From contig CM054179.1 of the NCBI GenBank assembly GCA_028829895.1, positions 101,393,375 to 101,457,374 of the forward strand: 64,000 nt of DNA, given 5' to 3'. Origin of the DNA: Sinotaia quadrata (taxonomy: Eukaryota > Mollusca > Gastropoda > Architaenioglossa > Viviparidae). This document shows, one piece after another, positions 21,720 through 35,169 of this stretch; positions within the stretch are counted from its first letter, which is position 1, and every line of letters begins with the position of its first letter. The translations under genes were made by a program, and so were the position numbers. The notes below the pieces were generated by a model. That model saw nothing but the letters and a program-made list of their open reading frames with translations. It did no database searches and had not been told where the DNA came from.

Positions 21720-21910
21720 CTACTCACACAAACTCATACATTCATTAAACGATTCTTTTCAAACAAGTAAATGATTCTACTCACATTGTAGACCGATTCT
21801 ACTCACATTTTAAATTGCTTCTATTCACATTTTAAATTGCTTTTACTCACATTTAAACTGCTTCTACTCACATTTTAAATTGATTCTATTCACAATTTAT
21901 TAAATTGTTC
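21720..21910. repeat. ~22-bp degenerate minisatellite
   Basis: About eight units of the type TTCTACTCACATTTTAAATTG. Inverted relatives lie at 34800-34960. Confidence 0.75.
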
Positions 21911-22059
21911 TAATCTCAAGAAAGTGATTCTACCTTCACATTTATTAAACTATTATGCTTACACAATTACTAAATTGAACCTATTCACTCATTTAATAAA
22001 TTCAATATATTCACACAATTTGTATAAATGCATTCTACTCATACTTTGGCTGAAATTAT

Positions 22060-22630
22060 TTACTAACACAATTATTAAAGTATTTCTACTCACAAATTTA
22101 AAAATATGATTTACTAACACAATTATTAAAGTATTTCTACTCACAAATGTAAAAATATTATTTACTAACACAATTATTAAAGTATTTCTACTCACAAATG
22201 TAAAAATATGATTTACTAACACAATTATACAGGTATTTCTACTCATAAATGTAAAAATATTATTTACTAACACAATTATACAGGTATTTCTACTCACAAA
22301 TATAAAAATATGATTTACTAACACAATTATACAGGTATTTCTACTCACAAATATAAAAATATGATTTACTAACACAATTATTAAAGTATTTCTACTCACA
22401 AATATAAAAATGTGATTTACTAACACAATTATGAAAGTATTTCTACTCACAAATTTAAAAGTATGATTTACTAACACAATTATTAAAGTATTTCTACTCA
22501 CAAATGTAAAAGTATGATTTACTAATTTATAATTATACAAGTATTTCTACACACAAATTGAAAAATATGATTTACTATTAAAGTATTTCTACTCATAAAT
22601 TTAAAAACAAATGATTTACTTACACAATTT
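22060..22630. repeat. 51-bp minisatellite, left-arm version, about 11 copies
   Basis: Units contain GTATTTCTACTCACAAATGT and TTACTAACACAATTATTAAA. The right arm has only about two units (33195-33295). The 183-residue minus frame over it is an artefact of a 3n period. Confidence 0.92.
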
Positions 22631-22679
22631 GAAAAGTATTTCTACTCACATATTTACTGAAATTGTTTTACTTACCTAA

Positions 22680-23285
22680 TCAGTGATTCTACTCAAACAT
22701 TTAATAAACTAGTTTTTGCAATCCTAAAGTGATTCTACTCACACATTTAATTTCTAGTGTTTGCAATACTAAAGTGATTCTACTCAAACATTTAATATAC
22801 TAGTTTTTGCAATACTAAAGTAATTCTACTTACACATTTTATAGACTAGTTTTTGCAATACTAAAGTAATTCTACTCACACATTTTATAGACTAGTTTTT
22901 GCAATACTAAAGTAATTCTACTTACACATTTTATAGATTAGTTTTTGCAATACTAAAGTAATTCTACTCACAGATTTTATAGATTAGTTTTTGCAATACT
23001 AAAGTAATTCTACTCACACATTTTATAGACTAGTTTTGCAATATTAAAGTGATTCTACTCAAATATTAAATAAAATAGATTTGCAATACTAAAGTAATTC
23101 TACTCAAACATTTAATAAACTAGTTTTTGCAATACTAAAGTGATTCTACTCAAATATTAAATAAAATAGATTTGCAATACCAAAGTGATTATCTACTCAA
23201 ACATTTAATAAACTAGTTTTTGCAATGCTAAAGTTATTCTATTCAAACATTTAATAAACTAGTTTTTGCAATATTAATGTGACTC
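22680..23285. repeat. 46-bp minisatellite, about 13 copies
   Basis: Units contain TTTTTGCAATACTAAAG and TTCTACTCACACATTTTATA; the spacing of GC between adjacent units at 22809 and 22855 is 46. The right arm has a single related stretch at about 33115-33170. Confidence 0.9.
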
Positions 23286-24330
23286 TACACACATTTATAA
23301 TGATTTTATTCACGCATTTATTGCAATGTTCTACTTGCAAAGTTACAATAGTAATTCTATTAAAATATAGTAAAACGTTTGTAACCATATATTTATACAA
23401 TATAATTTCTGATTTACTAGAGAAGCTCAATAAAAACAAACTGCTACAGCAAAGTGCTGAAACGAATGTCAGAAAGACACTCAGCCATATTAATGTCAAA
23501 AAAATGTGTTGACTTTAGACAGCAAAATACTGTTCAAAGAATACTTCAGGCGTTCCTATGTCCAAGGACACTAGAACCTAACGGGAAAATACTCTTCACC
23601 ATGGAAACACGTTGAGAAGAATTTACGACAATGTTTGTTCTGGACAAAACTGCATCACAAGAATAATTTGAAGGAAACAAGTATTTTTGTCTTTACCTTC
23701 TATGAAAAATGGTTTGAATTCACAAATGTAGATATACTTTATGCTGCTTATCGCCCTTCATTCTATCTAAGTCATCAGGACACGAATTTCTCAACATAAC
23801 AAGGAAAGAAATTTCAATGCAATAGGCCCGTTGGCTATGCTCCAGTCTTGATCACGAAAGAGTGTCTCAGTAACAAATTTAACTTTTATGTTTCACTTTT
23901 TGTTGTGACTGAATTGCTGAACTTAAAGTCATTCCCCATACCCCAACCCTTTACAACATCAGTCCACATAGTCCAGTCCTTGAAAGTAAATCATTCCCAT
24001 TACTCCAGTCCTTTGACGAAGTCGTTCCCCATTGCTCCAGTCTTGGCAAAGTCATGCCAAATACACTAATCTTAACGAAGTCGTTCCCCATTGCTCCAGT
24101 CTTGGCAAAGTCATGCCAAATACACTAATCTTAACGAAGTCATTCCCCATTAATCCAGTCCTTAACAAAATAATTCCCCATAATTCCCTATAGTCCAGTC
24201 CTTGACAAAGTCATTCCCAATACTTCAGTCCTTGACAGGAGTAATTCCACAAACTTCAGTACCTGATATGAGTACTTGACGTGACTTGAAGCTGTCACTT
24301 CCATTTCTGTATTTATCACACACCACTTAT
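23285..24330. other. Arm sequence with a degenerate CCAGTCCTTGAC repeat
   Basis: No gene. From about 23930 to 24260, units carrying CCAGTCCTTGAC and GTCATTCCCCAT recur every 30-50 bases. This part matches the reverse complement of about 33095-32990. About 23290-23900 has no clear right-arm partner. Confidence 0.55.
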
Positions 24331-24374
24331 AACTGAAAATAAATACATTGATTTGTTTCTGCACATTTTATCTT

Positions 24375-24595
24375 AAATGTCACATTCACAGTTCCTTTCA
24401 TGTCATTGCTAGATGCCACATTCACAGTTCCTTTCATGTCATTGCTAGATGCCACAATCACAGTTCCTTTCATGTCATTGCTAGATACCACATTCACAGT
24501 TCCTTTCACGTCATTGCTAGATGCCACAATCACAGTTCCTTTCATGTCATTGCTAGATACCACATTCACAGTTCCTTTCGTATCACTATTCTAGC
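24375..24595. repeat. 36-bp minisatellite, six copies
   Basis: Units of CACATTCACAGTTCCTTTCA plus TGTCATTGCTAGATGC. A single diverged unit may lie at about 32405-32440 in the right arm. Frames here are repeat artefacts. Confidence 0.93.
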
Positions 24596-24599
24596 AAAT

Positions 24600-25420
24600 A
24601 CTACCTCTCGGTAATGAATCATTCACACCAGAAATCAATTATAGAAATTTGACAACAAACGTCTACGTCGACGACCACACAAAGCATGAGATGTGTTTGC
24701 TGGATACGTGCTACACATTACAGACATGATGTTTTGGCGATTTCGCTGTCGTCCAGTTTATGATAAAATGAAATATCATCACGTTTGACAAACAAAACGA
24801 TACATTCAACAAGCTAAATGTTACATTTTGGCCAGCTAGAAGTTGCATTTTTGAAGTGAAATGTCACATGTTGATAGTTTGAAGTTAATTTTGCCTGTTA
24901 AATGTCACAGTCCGACAAGCCAAAGTCACACTTACCAAACTAAATGGCACAGTTAGAAAAGCTTAAACCATAACTGACAAGTTAAATGGTACATTTAGAA
25001 AAGCTTAAAACCACACATGACATGCTAAACGACAAATTTAAGTGTTGGACCCACTAAGCGTTTGCATGGTGACAAACGATCGTTGAATATGTTTTTCACT
25101 TGCGAAATTTAGCTAAAAATAAACTTTAGTTCGTCTAGTCAATTTGGCGAGACAAACTAATTTGAAAAGCTAATGGTACATTTGACAAGCTAAAAGTATG
25201 ATTTAATCCATACTTGAAGTGTGGCTCAAGCCGCCAAGCCATGCATGATGTAAAATCGACCTGTAAAAAGCGAACAGAAAACCCTCAATAGAATGTTTGT
25301 TCGCTTTGTTCCTGAGAGGAATATTGCTTTTCCTCCTTTTCTTTGTTCATGGTAATCAAAGTAAACAGGCGGACTGTCAGGATAAATTCAATAAAGATTT
25401 CCATGAATATAGAACTTTTG
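24600..25420. other. Spacer sequence with degenerate AAGCTAAATG repeats
   Basis: No gene. Phrases such as GACAAGCTAAATG, TTAAATGGTACATTTAGAAA and AAAAGCTTAAA recur loosely between 24780 and 25200, which suggests an old decayed tandem repeat of 30-50 bases. Confidence 0.5.
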
Positions 25421-25426
25421 CACGTG

Positions 25427-26120
<694 letters not shown>

Positions 26121-26124
26121 CTTT

Positions 26125-26700
26125 TACTCCACAGTTAACAAAGAGACTGACTAAATAAAGAAAACAAAAACAAATAAGAAAGCAGACGTAGCTATTGTGA
26201 AAGAGTTCAAGATCCATTAAGCTTTTCCATTGTAGTATCCATAAATCACTTGTGTTTTATCATTGGGTCCGACTTCTTTTATTTCGGAACGATTTTTTAA
26301 TTTTTTTTTACAAACAATTATTAATGTCGAAACGCTCGCATTATTTCATTAATACATAGTCGGACACTTTCAATTCAACTTGCTTCGGCAAGCCCGAGGT
26401 AATTACAAAAGTTGGGGTAGTCAAGATTTTTTACTTTATCATAATTATTTTTAATATAAATCAATGAAGGAAGAAGCCGGGGTTTTTCATTAAGATTGAA
26501 TTAAAACAATTGAAATAACTCCTTTTTAATTTCTCCTTGTTTGATGTGACCATGAACCTACAACAGATATATCATGATGAAGGTAACCAAGGCTCAGATT
26601 AACGATACGGACTGCATGTTGTTGTCACGCATTTATATCTGTGGTCTGTGGGTTTCCACAGACACAATGGAAATTCAAGGGAGGAAAGTGGTGTTGACTA
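26125..26700. repeat. Spacer copy of the left outer-edge segment
   Basis: Direct-orientation relative of about 2560-3100: both start with a CTAT array followed by a motif like TTAACAAAGAGACT, and both contain a late ATTTATATCTGTGG. It lies outside the two arms. No gene is recognised. Confidence 0.65.
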
Positions 26701-26757
26701 TCTCAGAGCAGACACAAACCATAGAAATCCACTTTTTTCATGCTCCAGTATAGTTAA

Positions 26758-26759
26758 AT

Positions 26760-26822
<63 letters not shown>
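26758..26822. repeat. (GT)n microsatellite
   Basis: Pure GT run of about 60 bases, followed to about 27010 by looser GT/AT-rich sequence. Confidence 0.95.
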
Positions 26823-26823
<1 letters not shown>

Positions 26824-27325
26824 AAGTAAATAAATGTTTGCGCGCATGCTTTGTGTGTGTCATATACGTGTATGCGTATGGAAGTGCATATAAATATATA
26901 TGTGTGTATGTGTACGGGTTGTATGTATGTGTGTGTTTGTGTATATGTACGTATGCCTATGTGCGTGTACTTTGGTGTTTAGTGTATGTGTGAAGTGTGT
27001 GCGTGCACGTGTGCCTTACAATCATTTGCTGTACTGCAAATAATAAAACGCGTTGTTTGTGTCAGTCACAGTCAAAGGGGAGTAATTAGAAAAAACGTAT
27101 GTTTTGGTTTACTTTCTTACCTCCCTTTACCTCATCGCGTGACGTGTTGTCGTCAGGAGAGAATGAGTGGTGTGGTACATGCATAGTCAGCGTGTTTGTG
27201 TGCGTGCATGTTTATTTTGTGCTTTCAGCACTGTAATTTGATTTAATTGTTTAATTATTTATGTTAGGTGATAGAAAATTATGTTAGCAATAGGTTAGAT
27301 GATATATTTAATCTTTACTAACAAA
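26823..27325. other. Spacer sequence without a gene
   Basis: GT-rich at first, then AT-rich. Short frames here have no recognisable domain. Confidence 0.5.
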
Positions 27326-27745
27326 AATGTAAGAAACATCTCATCATGTCATTAACAATGTAAGAAACATCTCATCATGTCATTAACAATGTAAGAAACA
27401 TCTCATCATGTCATTAACAATGTAAGAAACATCTCATCATGCCATTAACAATGTAAGAAACATCTCATCATGTCATTAACAATGTAAGAAACATCTCATC
27501 ATGCCATTAACAATGTAAGAAACATATCATCATGTCATTAACAATGTAAGAAACATCTCATCATGCCATTAACAATGTAAGAAACATCTCATCATGTCAT
27601 TAACAATGTAAGAAACATATCATCATGTCATTAACAATGTAAGAAACATCTCATCATGCCATTAACAATGTAAGAAAAATCTCATCATGTCATTAACAAT
27701 GTAAGAAACATCTCATCATGTCATTAACAATGTAAGAAACAGCTC
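27326..27745. repeat. 31-bp minisatellite, about 13 copies
   Basis: Near-identical units starting AATGTAAGAAACATCTCATC and ending ATGTCATTAAC, with a T/C variant (TGTCATT or TGCCATT) and a CATCTC/CATATC variant mixed through the array. The period is not a multiple of three. Confidence 0.95.
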
Positions 27746-28403
27746 TTCACCTCTCGCTTGCCACTGAATAAAGGATACGTGTAAAATCTTGTGCATGTCT
27801 GTTTGACTGTGCATATGAGTTGTGTCTAAGTGTTTTCATTACTAACAGTAATTGTCTTCATGTAAGGACTTGACAGATGAATAGGCAACAAGTAGTCATA
27901 TAGAGATTTGACACATCCACAGTGGACATTTGAAAAATGAAGACCCTTAAATTGAACAGATGAATTTCGACATTGAAACAATCGAAGAGTGCACAGATGC
28001 GCTATCACATATAAATAAATGTTAAACGTTTATTTTGTTCACCATATTTCATTTAATTTAGGACAGATGTATGTAGACCTAGTATATATGTATTATGTCA
28101 TATATATATACATATATATATATATATACATATGACCCTACCCACAGACTTAAGACCAAACATGCTAAAAATCAGCATTATGAGACAAATATGTGGTCTG
28201 CGTAAGACCACATTTGTATAAATAAAGCCTCATTTTTTTCCATTTTCTCTCTTTCTATTATCTTTATTGTAGTTACCTTTGACATATTTCATATTTCAAA
28301 AGTTTTTCCTGTGAATTCAAGAGTGGTTTTGAAGGTTGCGTATATACACTGAGGTCCACATAATGCTGGTTTTTAAAGCATTGTCTACCTAATGCTGGAA
28401 GTA

Positions 28404-28430
<27 letters not shown>
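27746..28430. other. Spacer sequence; includes a dispersed segment and AT runs
   Basis: About 27970-28130 matches the reverse complement of 58440-58560 (both contain GCACAGATGCGC or its complement, and GTCTACATAC), and a weaker relative is seen near 37045-37100. TA dinucleotide runs lie at 28100-28130 and just past 28400. No gene is recognised. Confidence 0.55.
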
Positions 28431-28441
<11 letters not shown>

Positions 28442-29195
28442 AGGACGAAATTGGAAATTGCTACATTGTTGCTCTGCTTGAGGGAATTAATACAGTAAAG
28501 GAGTGCCCAGATGCGGCTCCTGGGACATTCTACATCGTGCAAGAGTAGCATGTGAAGAATTGATAATAAACTTGTGACATTGTTGTGACAGGACACACTA
28601 GACTATTGCAGCATGGACATTGACAAGGTTATGTACAAACTATTACCATTCATTTCTCTATAACTCCATTTCTGTTCTCTGGTAAGAACTATCGTGTGAT
28701 GTATATTAACACTAACCTACTGAATTATGTGTTGGGATATAAGACTGTATAAACATTAAAGCTGTTCGAACGTGGTTCATTGAAATATTGATGTCAAATA
28801 ATCTTTTCATTGTATGTGTTGTATGTATATTTGATTGTTGATTTAATAAATTTATTGTTCAATTTTTTTACCTTCTTACACATATTGATAACCTTATGTT
28901 GGAGAAGAAAGTAGGTGGATGGGAGCTCGCTAAATATAGAGTAAGGATGGATTTACCTTCTCCTTTAGTAAGAGGTTTTCCATCTACGAAATATTGTCTG
29001 ATGATAAATGTTTGTTTTTAATGATGTAGAAGAGAGGAAACGTTTATAGCATCCGCTTATGCAAAGTGAGAGAGACAAGTGGTGTCTGCTGAATAACAAA
29101 AATTAAAATTCTCATCACTTTGTAATTAATTATGGATGATTAATTATAAAATAATAATCATAACCAATATCTAGATGGCGTTGTGTTAATACTAT
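28430..29195. repeat. Spacer copy of left outer-flank segment
   Basis: Direct-orientation relative of about 1540-2330 and of 61520-62400 (common words: GAGTGCCCAGAT, AAACTTGTGACATTGTTGTG, GGTTATGTACAAACTAT). The 40-base stretch that is amplified at 61.6-62.1 kb is single copy here. Confidence 0.65.
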
Positions 29196-29420
<225 letters not shown>

Positions 29421-29589
29421 TACACATTGCTCTCGTCAATTCTAGGTTTCTGCTCATAAAGCGATGCACTAAACATGCGGTTATCATTGAATGTTTCACT
29501 CTAAATCTTGTAATCTTTATTTTTATGCAATCAGAATATCCACCAGCTCACATTTTTATATTCATCTCTCTCACGTTTGTCTCCCCTTA

Positions 29590-30105
29590 CCACAAATTAC
29601 ATCTAACTACATCTGATTACATGTACAACGATATCTAACTACATCTACAACTATATCTAACTATATATATATATATGTCTAACTACATTTAACGGCATCT
29701 ACGTACAGTTACCTAGCATATAAACTACATCTACAACTACATCTATGACTAAGTACATCTAAAACTGTACAACTACATCTTGCCATGCTTATGCTGTATT
29801 TAACTACATCTACTACTACATCTACCACTACATATAACTATATCTAATTACTTCCACGACTAGATCTAATTACATCCAATTATATATAACTGTATCCAAC
29901 TACATAATAAAACTAAATACAACTACATCTACATACATCTAAGAACACCAACAACTGCATCAAACTACATCTAACTTCATTTACAACATCTAGCTATGTC
30001 TAATTATATATAACTACGTAAAATGACATCTAATTAGGTTAACTACGTTTGTCTACGTAAACTACATCTAAGTGCATCTAACTACGTCTAACTACGTCTA
30101 AATGT
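29590..30105. repeat. Degenerate ACTACATCTA short tandem repeat
   Basis: About forty loosely spaced copies of CTAACTACATCT-like 11-12-mers. It is an old decayed satellite; no coding content. Confidence 0.75.
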
Positions 30106-31250
30106 GACCCGTCCGCCTCAGACCCGGGTGTGTATGCAAGGTGAAGCCGCCGCAAATCTGCCCCACCCCAACCTCGCATTGTCTATTTTTGTTTGTTATT
30201 ATGTCCGTCTAAGTATACATGTGGACATGTATGACACATGAATAAGTGGTTGATAAAGAAGGCGACGACGAAACAGAGTGCTAGAATGAAAAAAAAAATA
30301 CGGGAAGAACTGTAGCAGACGACACGCCAAATAGCGTCAACAATCGAAGTCGACGAAGAAAATCCTTCAAAAAAAAACAAAGTTCCAAGCAATCAAAACG
30401 AAGACAAGCGTAGAGATTCGGACTACTTTAACACGGGATTTTCGTGGACTGGAGACGATGGAGACCCGTGGCCGCGGCGCGTTGTTTGCTGCGGAGCGTT
30501 CACAAGTAAGACCTGTACGACCAATCAAATTCCGTCGGCATAATTGAGACGGCGAGTCCGGAGATGAGAATCAAACCGATCGAATTTTTAGTAAAAAGAA
30601 TCCAAGGAGAGCAGAAGACATAGAAAAGGGAATTACTCGTGTTTCACCAAGATCAATGAATGAACAACACACGGCGCCTCCTACATCACGTGTCTGCGAA
30701 TCGCGCAAGCTGCTAGACTCAACACCATTGGTGAATCGCTGGAGTTCGCACCAATAAAAGACGCGGTTGGATTTATGTTTGGTAATAAGAGCTCAAAAGA
30801 ACAACAACAACAATCGAAACGATTCCGCTGTCCATTGACACGGTTGCACGCAGAATCGTTTACCCAAAGTGTTGGTGTGAGCACATTTTTTTCTGGACAT
30901 AGCTGGACGAGGTCAGGGATGTAATAGGTTTGTCCCATCTTTTTGTTTCTGTATGTTAAAACAATGGACTACTTGAAGACATGCTGCGCTGCCAATCAAT
31001 TATTCGAGGTGCTGGCGTGGAAATTTTCAAGACCTTGGATGCCTCTGTAAAAAACGAAAAGTTTGGATTGGACGAAATACGTTTGGGTATGTAGGGACAG
31101 AGTTCGGGCTACGTGCTGAAAAATTATCACAGCGTTGTGACTCGAGTTCATGAAGTTAGTCCGAATGCACCATGCGCTTGCTGCAATCTTCTCAGAGAAG
31201 CGTTTTTGACGAAAAATATGTCGGATGATTTGGAAAGCGATTTGAACACT
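30106..31250. other. Spacer sequence with higher GC, no assigned gene
   Basis: Base composition rises here (for example around 30110-30180 and 30460-30560). Short frames exist on both strands, and about 31010-31255 on plus reads for stretches like decayed coding sequence (with NAPCACCNLL), but no family is recognised. It has no counterpart in the arms. Confidence 0.4.
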
Positions 31251-31254
31251 TCCG

Positions 31255-31515
31255 TGTAAATCTTACAAGACATACATACAAAGACCATTGCAACCGTGTA
31301 AATCTTACAAGTCATACATACAAAGACCATTGCAACCGTGTAAATCTTACAAGTCATACATACAAAGACCATTGCAACCGTGTAAATCTTACAAGTCATA
31401 CATACAAAGACCATTGCAACCGTGTAAATCTTACAAGTCATACATACAAAGACCAGTGCAACCGTGTAAATCTTACAAGACATACATACAAAGACCAGTG
31501 CAACCGTGTTTATTT
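31255..31515. repeat. 42-bp minisatellite, six copies
   Basis: Units begin GTGTAAATCTTACAAGTCAT and end AAGACCATTGCAACC. Frames over the array (180 residues on minus, 76 on plus) are repeat artefacts. Confidence 0.95.
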
Positions 31516-32400
31516 TAAAAGTTGTGCGAGGATTTATTGGTGGTGGGGGATCTATAAATAACTTTTTCTGCACAGGTATGCACGTTGACTGTCGAGGGTG
31601 GGGTGGAGAGAGCTGACCAGATTTGTGGATGTTCGCGATAACGTGGCGATATTTCTGGACTTGAAAAGCGTTCACAAGGAACCATTGCACGACGAAGAAT
31701 TTGTCCTAAAGCTCAAGAATTTCGCAGGATCTCGGTACGCAAAAGGAAGTTCAAACATCTTTATACAGTAAAAAGATAACTCTAAATGAAAAAAAGTGTT
31801 AGTGTATACATTTATTTTCTGTTTTATTTATTTGCAGCTAATCCTAACCCTAGTCCTTACCTTTCTCCTTAAAAAATAAATTAAAAAAACCCTAACCTAT
31901 TTCTAAAAACAGTCTAAACACGACAGTTGTGTGCCATTTACGGTTGTGTACAGAGATTCTGAACAAGTATTTGCAGACTTTCGAAAGTAAACGAACTGAA
32001 TTTGTACTTACAAAGATCGGAAACAGCCGATATATTTACAGTTCATGACAAAAATCTGAGGTTTCAATAAAAAAGAAATATTGTGAAAGAAGAACATTGA
32101 AGAATATTTGGAACCTTTTACATGGAAAATGATTTGAAACCAGTTAAGAGCATTAATAGCATTCGTTCATTTGAACACATTGAAAGAACATTTTGATTGT
32201 TACTTCCTTGACGATATGAAAACCTGTCAGCAAAAATGAACGAATCCGTTTCATGGCGACATTACGATTATCTTACTGACAAAGGCCGATGAATAACTCA
32301 TCGATATTTTGGAAGATTCCTCGTTAAAACTGAACTTCATCTGTAAAAATACATGTCGCAGTTCTGAGTGTTGAACAACGTATCTAACAATTTTAATTAA
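31516..32400. other. Spacer sequence, possible decayed coding patches
   Basis: No intact gene. Short plus-strand stretches, such as around 31615-31750 (FVDVRDNVAIFLDL) and 32200-32340, look coding-like but are broken by stops and frameshifts. Origin unidentified. Confidence 0.35.
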
Positions 32401-33180
32401 ATTTTCAAGGTGCTGCTTCCTTTCACGTCATCGTAACTCCTGTGACGTTGCTTGTGATGGTAAGAATCAAAACAAATTTCGAAATAAAATGCAATTTGTT
32501 GAACTTCTTGAACCTGGGAGGCAACTCACATGACGTGAGCATCATTGACGTCATCAACAGAAACTAGAAACAAGCGCACACTTCGGACACGCCTTGTTAT
32601 GAGAAATAGATATTATTATTTTATTTTTTTTTTTTTGGGGGGGGGGAGAATATATAATTATATAAATCAGCAATAAATTTACTTACGACACAATTTAGTA
32701 AAAGTATAATTAAAAGAAAACTACCCCCAACCCCCAAAAAATAAATCATGTCCATTAAAGTTAGGTGGTTCTGAAATTAGTCTTTCTAAACTGTTGGGTC
32801 GCGGTACTAAAACGTTTTGGACGCAGTGAGTTACAGGCATTATGGGAATTCGTAAACAACACTGCTTTGTTTCGTAGGCAAGAAACCAAATTCTTTCGTG
32901 TTTGAAAGTAGGATTGTGTGTATTTTTAGAGGACATAAATAGGGTTACAGAGATAGTTACAACACTTTGGAAAAAATATATGTCAAGGACTAAAGTATTG
33001 GGAATTACTTTCTCAAGGACTGAATTATGGGGAATTATTTTGCTAAGGTCGGGAGTATTAGGGTATTTGGCATGACTTTGCAAAGACTGGAGCAAAATCA
33101 TTAATTAAATGTGTGTATGGTGTTACATTAGTATTGCAAAAACTATAAATTAAATGAATCACAGAATCACTGATTAGGTA
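32400..33180. other. Inner end of right arm, no gene
   Basis: About 32990-33095 matches the left CCAGTCCTTGAC repeat region in inverted orientation. A poly-T/poly-G run lies at 32622-32648. About 32720-32960 on minus gives a 126-residue frame without a recognised domain, which I do not call a gene. Confidence 0.5.
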
Positions 33181-33329
33181 AGTAGAACAATTTCAGTAAA
33201 TTTATGAGTAGAAATACATTAATAATTGTGTTAGTAAATCATATTTTTAAATATGCGAGTAGAAATACTTTAATAATTATGTTAGTAAATCATTTCAGCG
33301 AAAGCATGAGTAAAATGCATTTATACAAA

Positions 33330-34800
33330 ATGTGTGAATAGATTCAATTTATTAAATGTGTAAAGAGTTTCAATTTAGCATTTGTGTAAGCAAAACAGTT
33401 TAATAAATGTGTGAAGAGGTTCAAGTTAGTATTTGTGTAAGCATAACAGTTTAATAAATGTGTGAATAGATTCAATTTAGTATTTGTTTAAGGAGAACAG
33501 TTTAATAAATGTGTGAAGAGGTTCAATTTAGTATTTGTGTAAGCAGAACAGTTTAATAAATGTGTGAAGAGGTTCAATTTAGTATTTGTGTAAGCAGAAC
33601 AGTTTAATAAATGTGTGAAGAGGTTCAATTTAGTATTTGTGTAAGCAGAACAGTTTAATAAATGTGTGAAGAGGTTCAATTTAGTATTTGTGTAAGCAGA
33701 ACAGTTTAATAAATGTGTGAAGAGGTTCAATTTAGTATTTGTGTAAACAGAACAGTTTAATAAATGTGTGAAGAGGTTCAATTTAGTATTTGTGTAAGCA
33801 GAACAGTTTAATAAATGTGTGAAGAGGTTCAATTTAGTATTTGTGTAAGCATAACAGTTTAGTAAATGTGTGAAGAGGTTCAATTTAGTATTTGTGTAAA
33901 CAGAACAGTTTAATAAATGTGTGAAGAGGTTCAATTTAGTATTTGTGTAAGGAGAACAGTTTAATAAATGTGAAAATAGTATCACTTTCGTGAGATTAGA
34001 ATAATTTAATAAATGTGTGAAGAGGTTCAATTTAGTATTTGTGTAAGCAGAACAGTTTAGTAAATGTGTGAAGAGGTTCAATTTAGTATTTGTGTAAGCA
34101 GAACAGTTTAATAAATGTGTGAAGAGGTTCAATTTAGTATTTGTGTAAGGAGAACAGTTTAATAAATGTGAAAATAGTATCACTTTCGTGAGATTAGAAT
34201 AATTTAATAAATGTGTGAAGAGGTTCAATTTAGTATTTGTGTAAGCAGAACAGTTTAGTAAATGTGTGAAGAGGTTCAATTTAGTATTTGTGTAAGCAGA
34301 ACAGTTTAATAAATGTGTGAAGAGGTTCAATTTAGTATTTGTGTAAGGAGAACAGTTTAATAAATGTGAAAATAGTATCACTTTCGTGAGATTAGAATAA
34401 TTTAATAAATATGTGAAGAGGTTCAATTTAGTATTTGTGTAAGCAGAACAGTTTAATAAATGTGTGAAGAGGTTCAATTTAGTATTTGTGTAAGCAGAAC
34501 AGTTTAGTAAATGTGTGAAGAGGTTCAATTTAGTATTTGTGTAAACAGAACAGTTTAATAAATGTGTGAAGAGGTTCAATTTAGTATTTGTGTAAGCAGA
34601 ACAGTTTAGTAAATGTGTGAAGAGGTTCAATTTAGTATTTGTGTAAGCAGAACAGTTTAGTAAATGTGTGAAGAGGTTCAATTTAGTATTTGTGTAAACA
34701 GAACAGTTTAATAAATGTGTGAAGAGGTTCAATTTAGTATTTGTGTAAGCAGAACAGTTTAATGAAAATAGTATCACTTTCGTGAGATTAGAATAATTTA
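33330..34800. repeat. 51-bp minisatellite, about 28 units, with a 198-bp higher-order repeat
   Basis: Units contain GAGGTTCAATTTAGTATTTG and AGAACAGTTTAATAAATGTG. A 45-base variant carrying GTATCACTTTCGTGAG occurs at about 33971, 34169, 34367 and 34763. The first three are spaced 198 bases (three 51-base units plus the variant). The left arm has about one such unit at 21950-22010. The 429-residue minus frame is explained by 51 being a multiple of three. Confidence 0.95.
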
Positions 34801-35128
34801 ATAATTTGTGAATAGAATCAATTTAAAATATGAATAGAATCAAAAATGTGAGTAGAATCAATTTAAAATGTGAATAGAATCAATTTAAAATGTCAATAGA
34901 ATCAATTTAAAAAGTGCGTAGAATAATTTTAAAATGTATGTAGAATCATTTACATGTTTGACAAGAATCATTTAATAAATATATGTGTGTGTGAGTAAAA
35001 TCACTTTATATTTAATTTTTCAACCAATTTCTTGCGGGTGATAGTGGAGTGGCGACGTGTATGAGTAGCTTGTAACAAAAGGTCGACGCGTACATATGGA
35101 ATTTGTCCCCTATATTCGAACTAAAAAG

Positions 35129-35169
<41 letters not shown>

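Larger units (their letters stand above)
2565..24600. repeat. Left arm of large inverted segmental duplication
   Basis: Reading this arm forward reproduces, with substitutions and indels, the reverse complement of about 32400-58345. Anchors are 2565-3310 with 58345-57590; 3960-4720 with 55320-54560; 5740-7200 with 53440-52130; 8590-8975 with 48680-48320; gene A with gene D; gene B with gene C; 20150-20370 with 36850-36640; 20890-21480 with 35770-35190; and 24380-24420 with about 32430. Boundaries are approximate because they were read by eye. Confidence 0.85.

Noticed and set aside
21989..22540. 183-residue FVSRNTLIIVLVNHI repeat frame
   Set aside because: Artefact of the left 51-base array.
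27326..27745. CRISPR-like regular repeats
   Set aside because: Units are directly adjacent with no variable spacers and the context is animal; this is a minisatellite.
29590..30105. Telomere-like repeat
   Set aside because: The 11-12-base ACTACATCTA words do not match TTAGGG-type repeats and are highly degenerate.
31148..31690. 180-residue minus frame with MTCKIYTVAMVFVC repeats
   Set aside because: Artefact of the 42-base array. No conservation outside it.
32721..33101. 126-residue minus frame
   Set aside because: No domain, no counterpart frame in the left arm, and part of it overlaps a degenerate repeat.
33488..34777. 429-residue minus-strand frame of LFTHLLNCSAYTNTKLN-like repeats
   Set aside because: Fully explained by a 51-base tandem repeat, a multiple of three without stops. 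No signal peptide or conservation; the left arm does not keep it.
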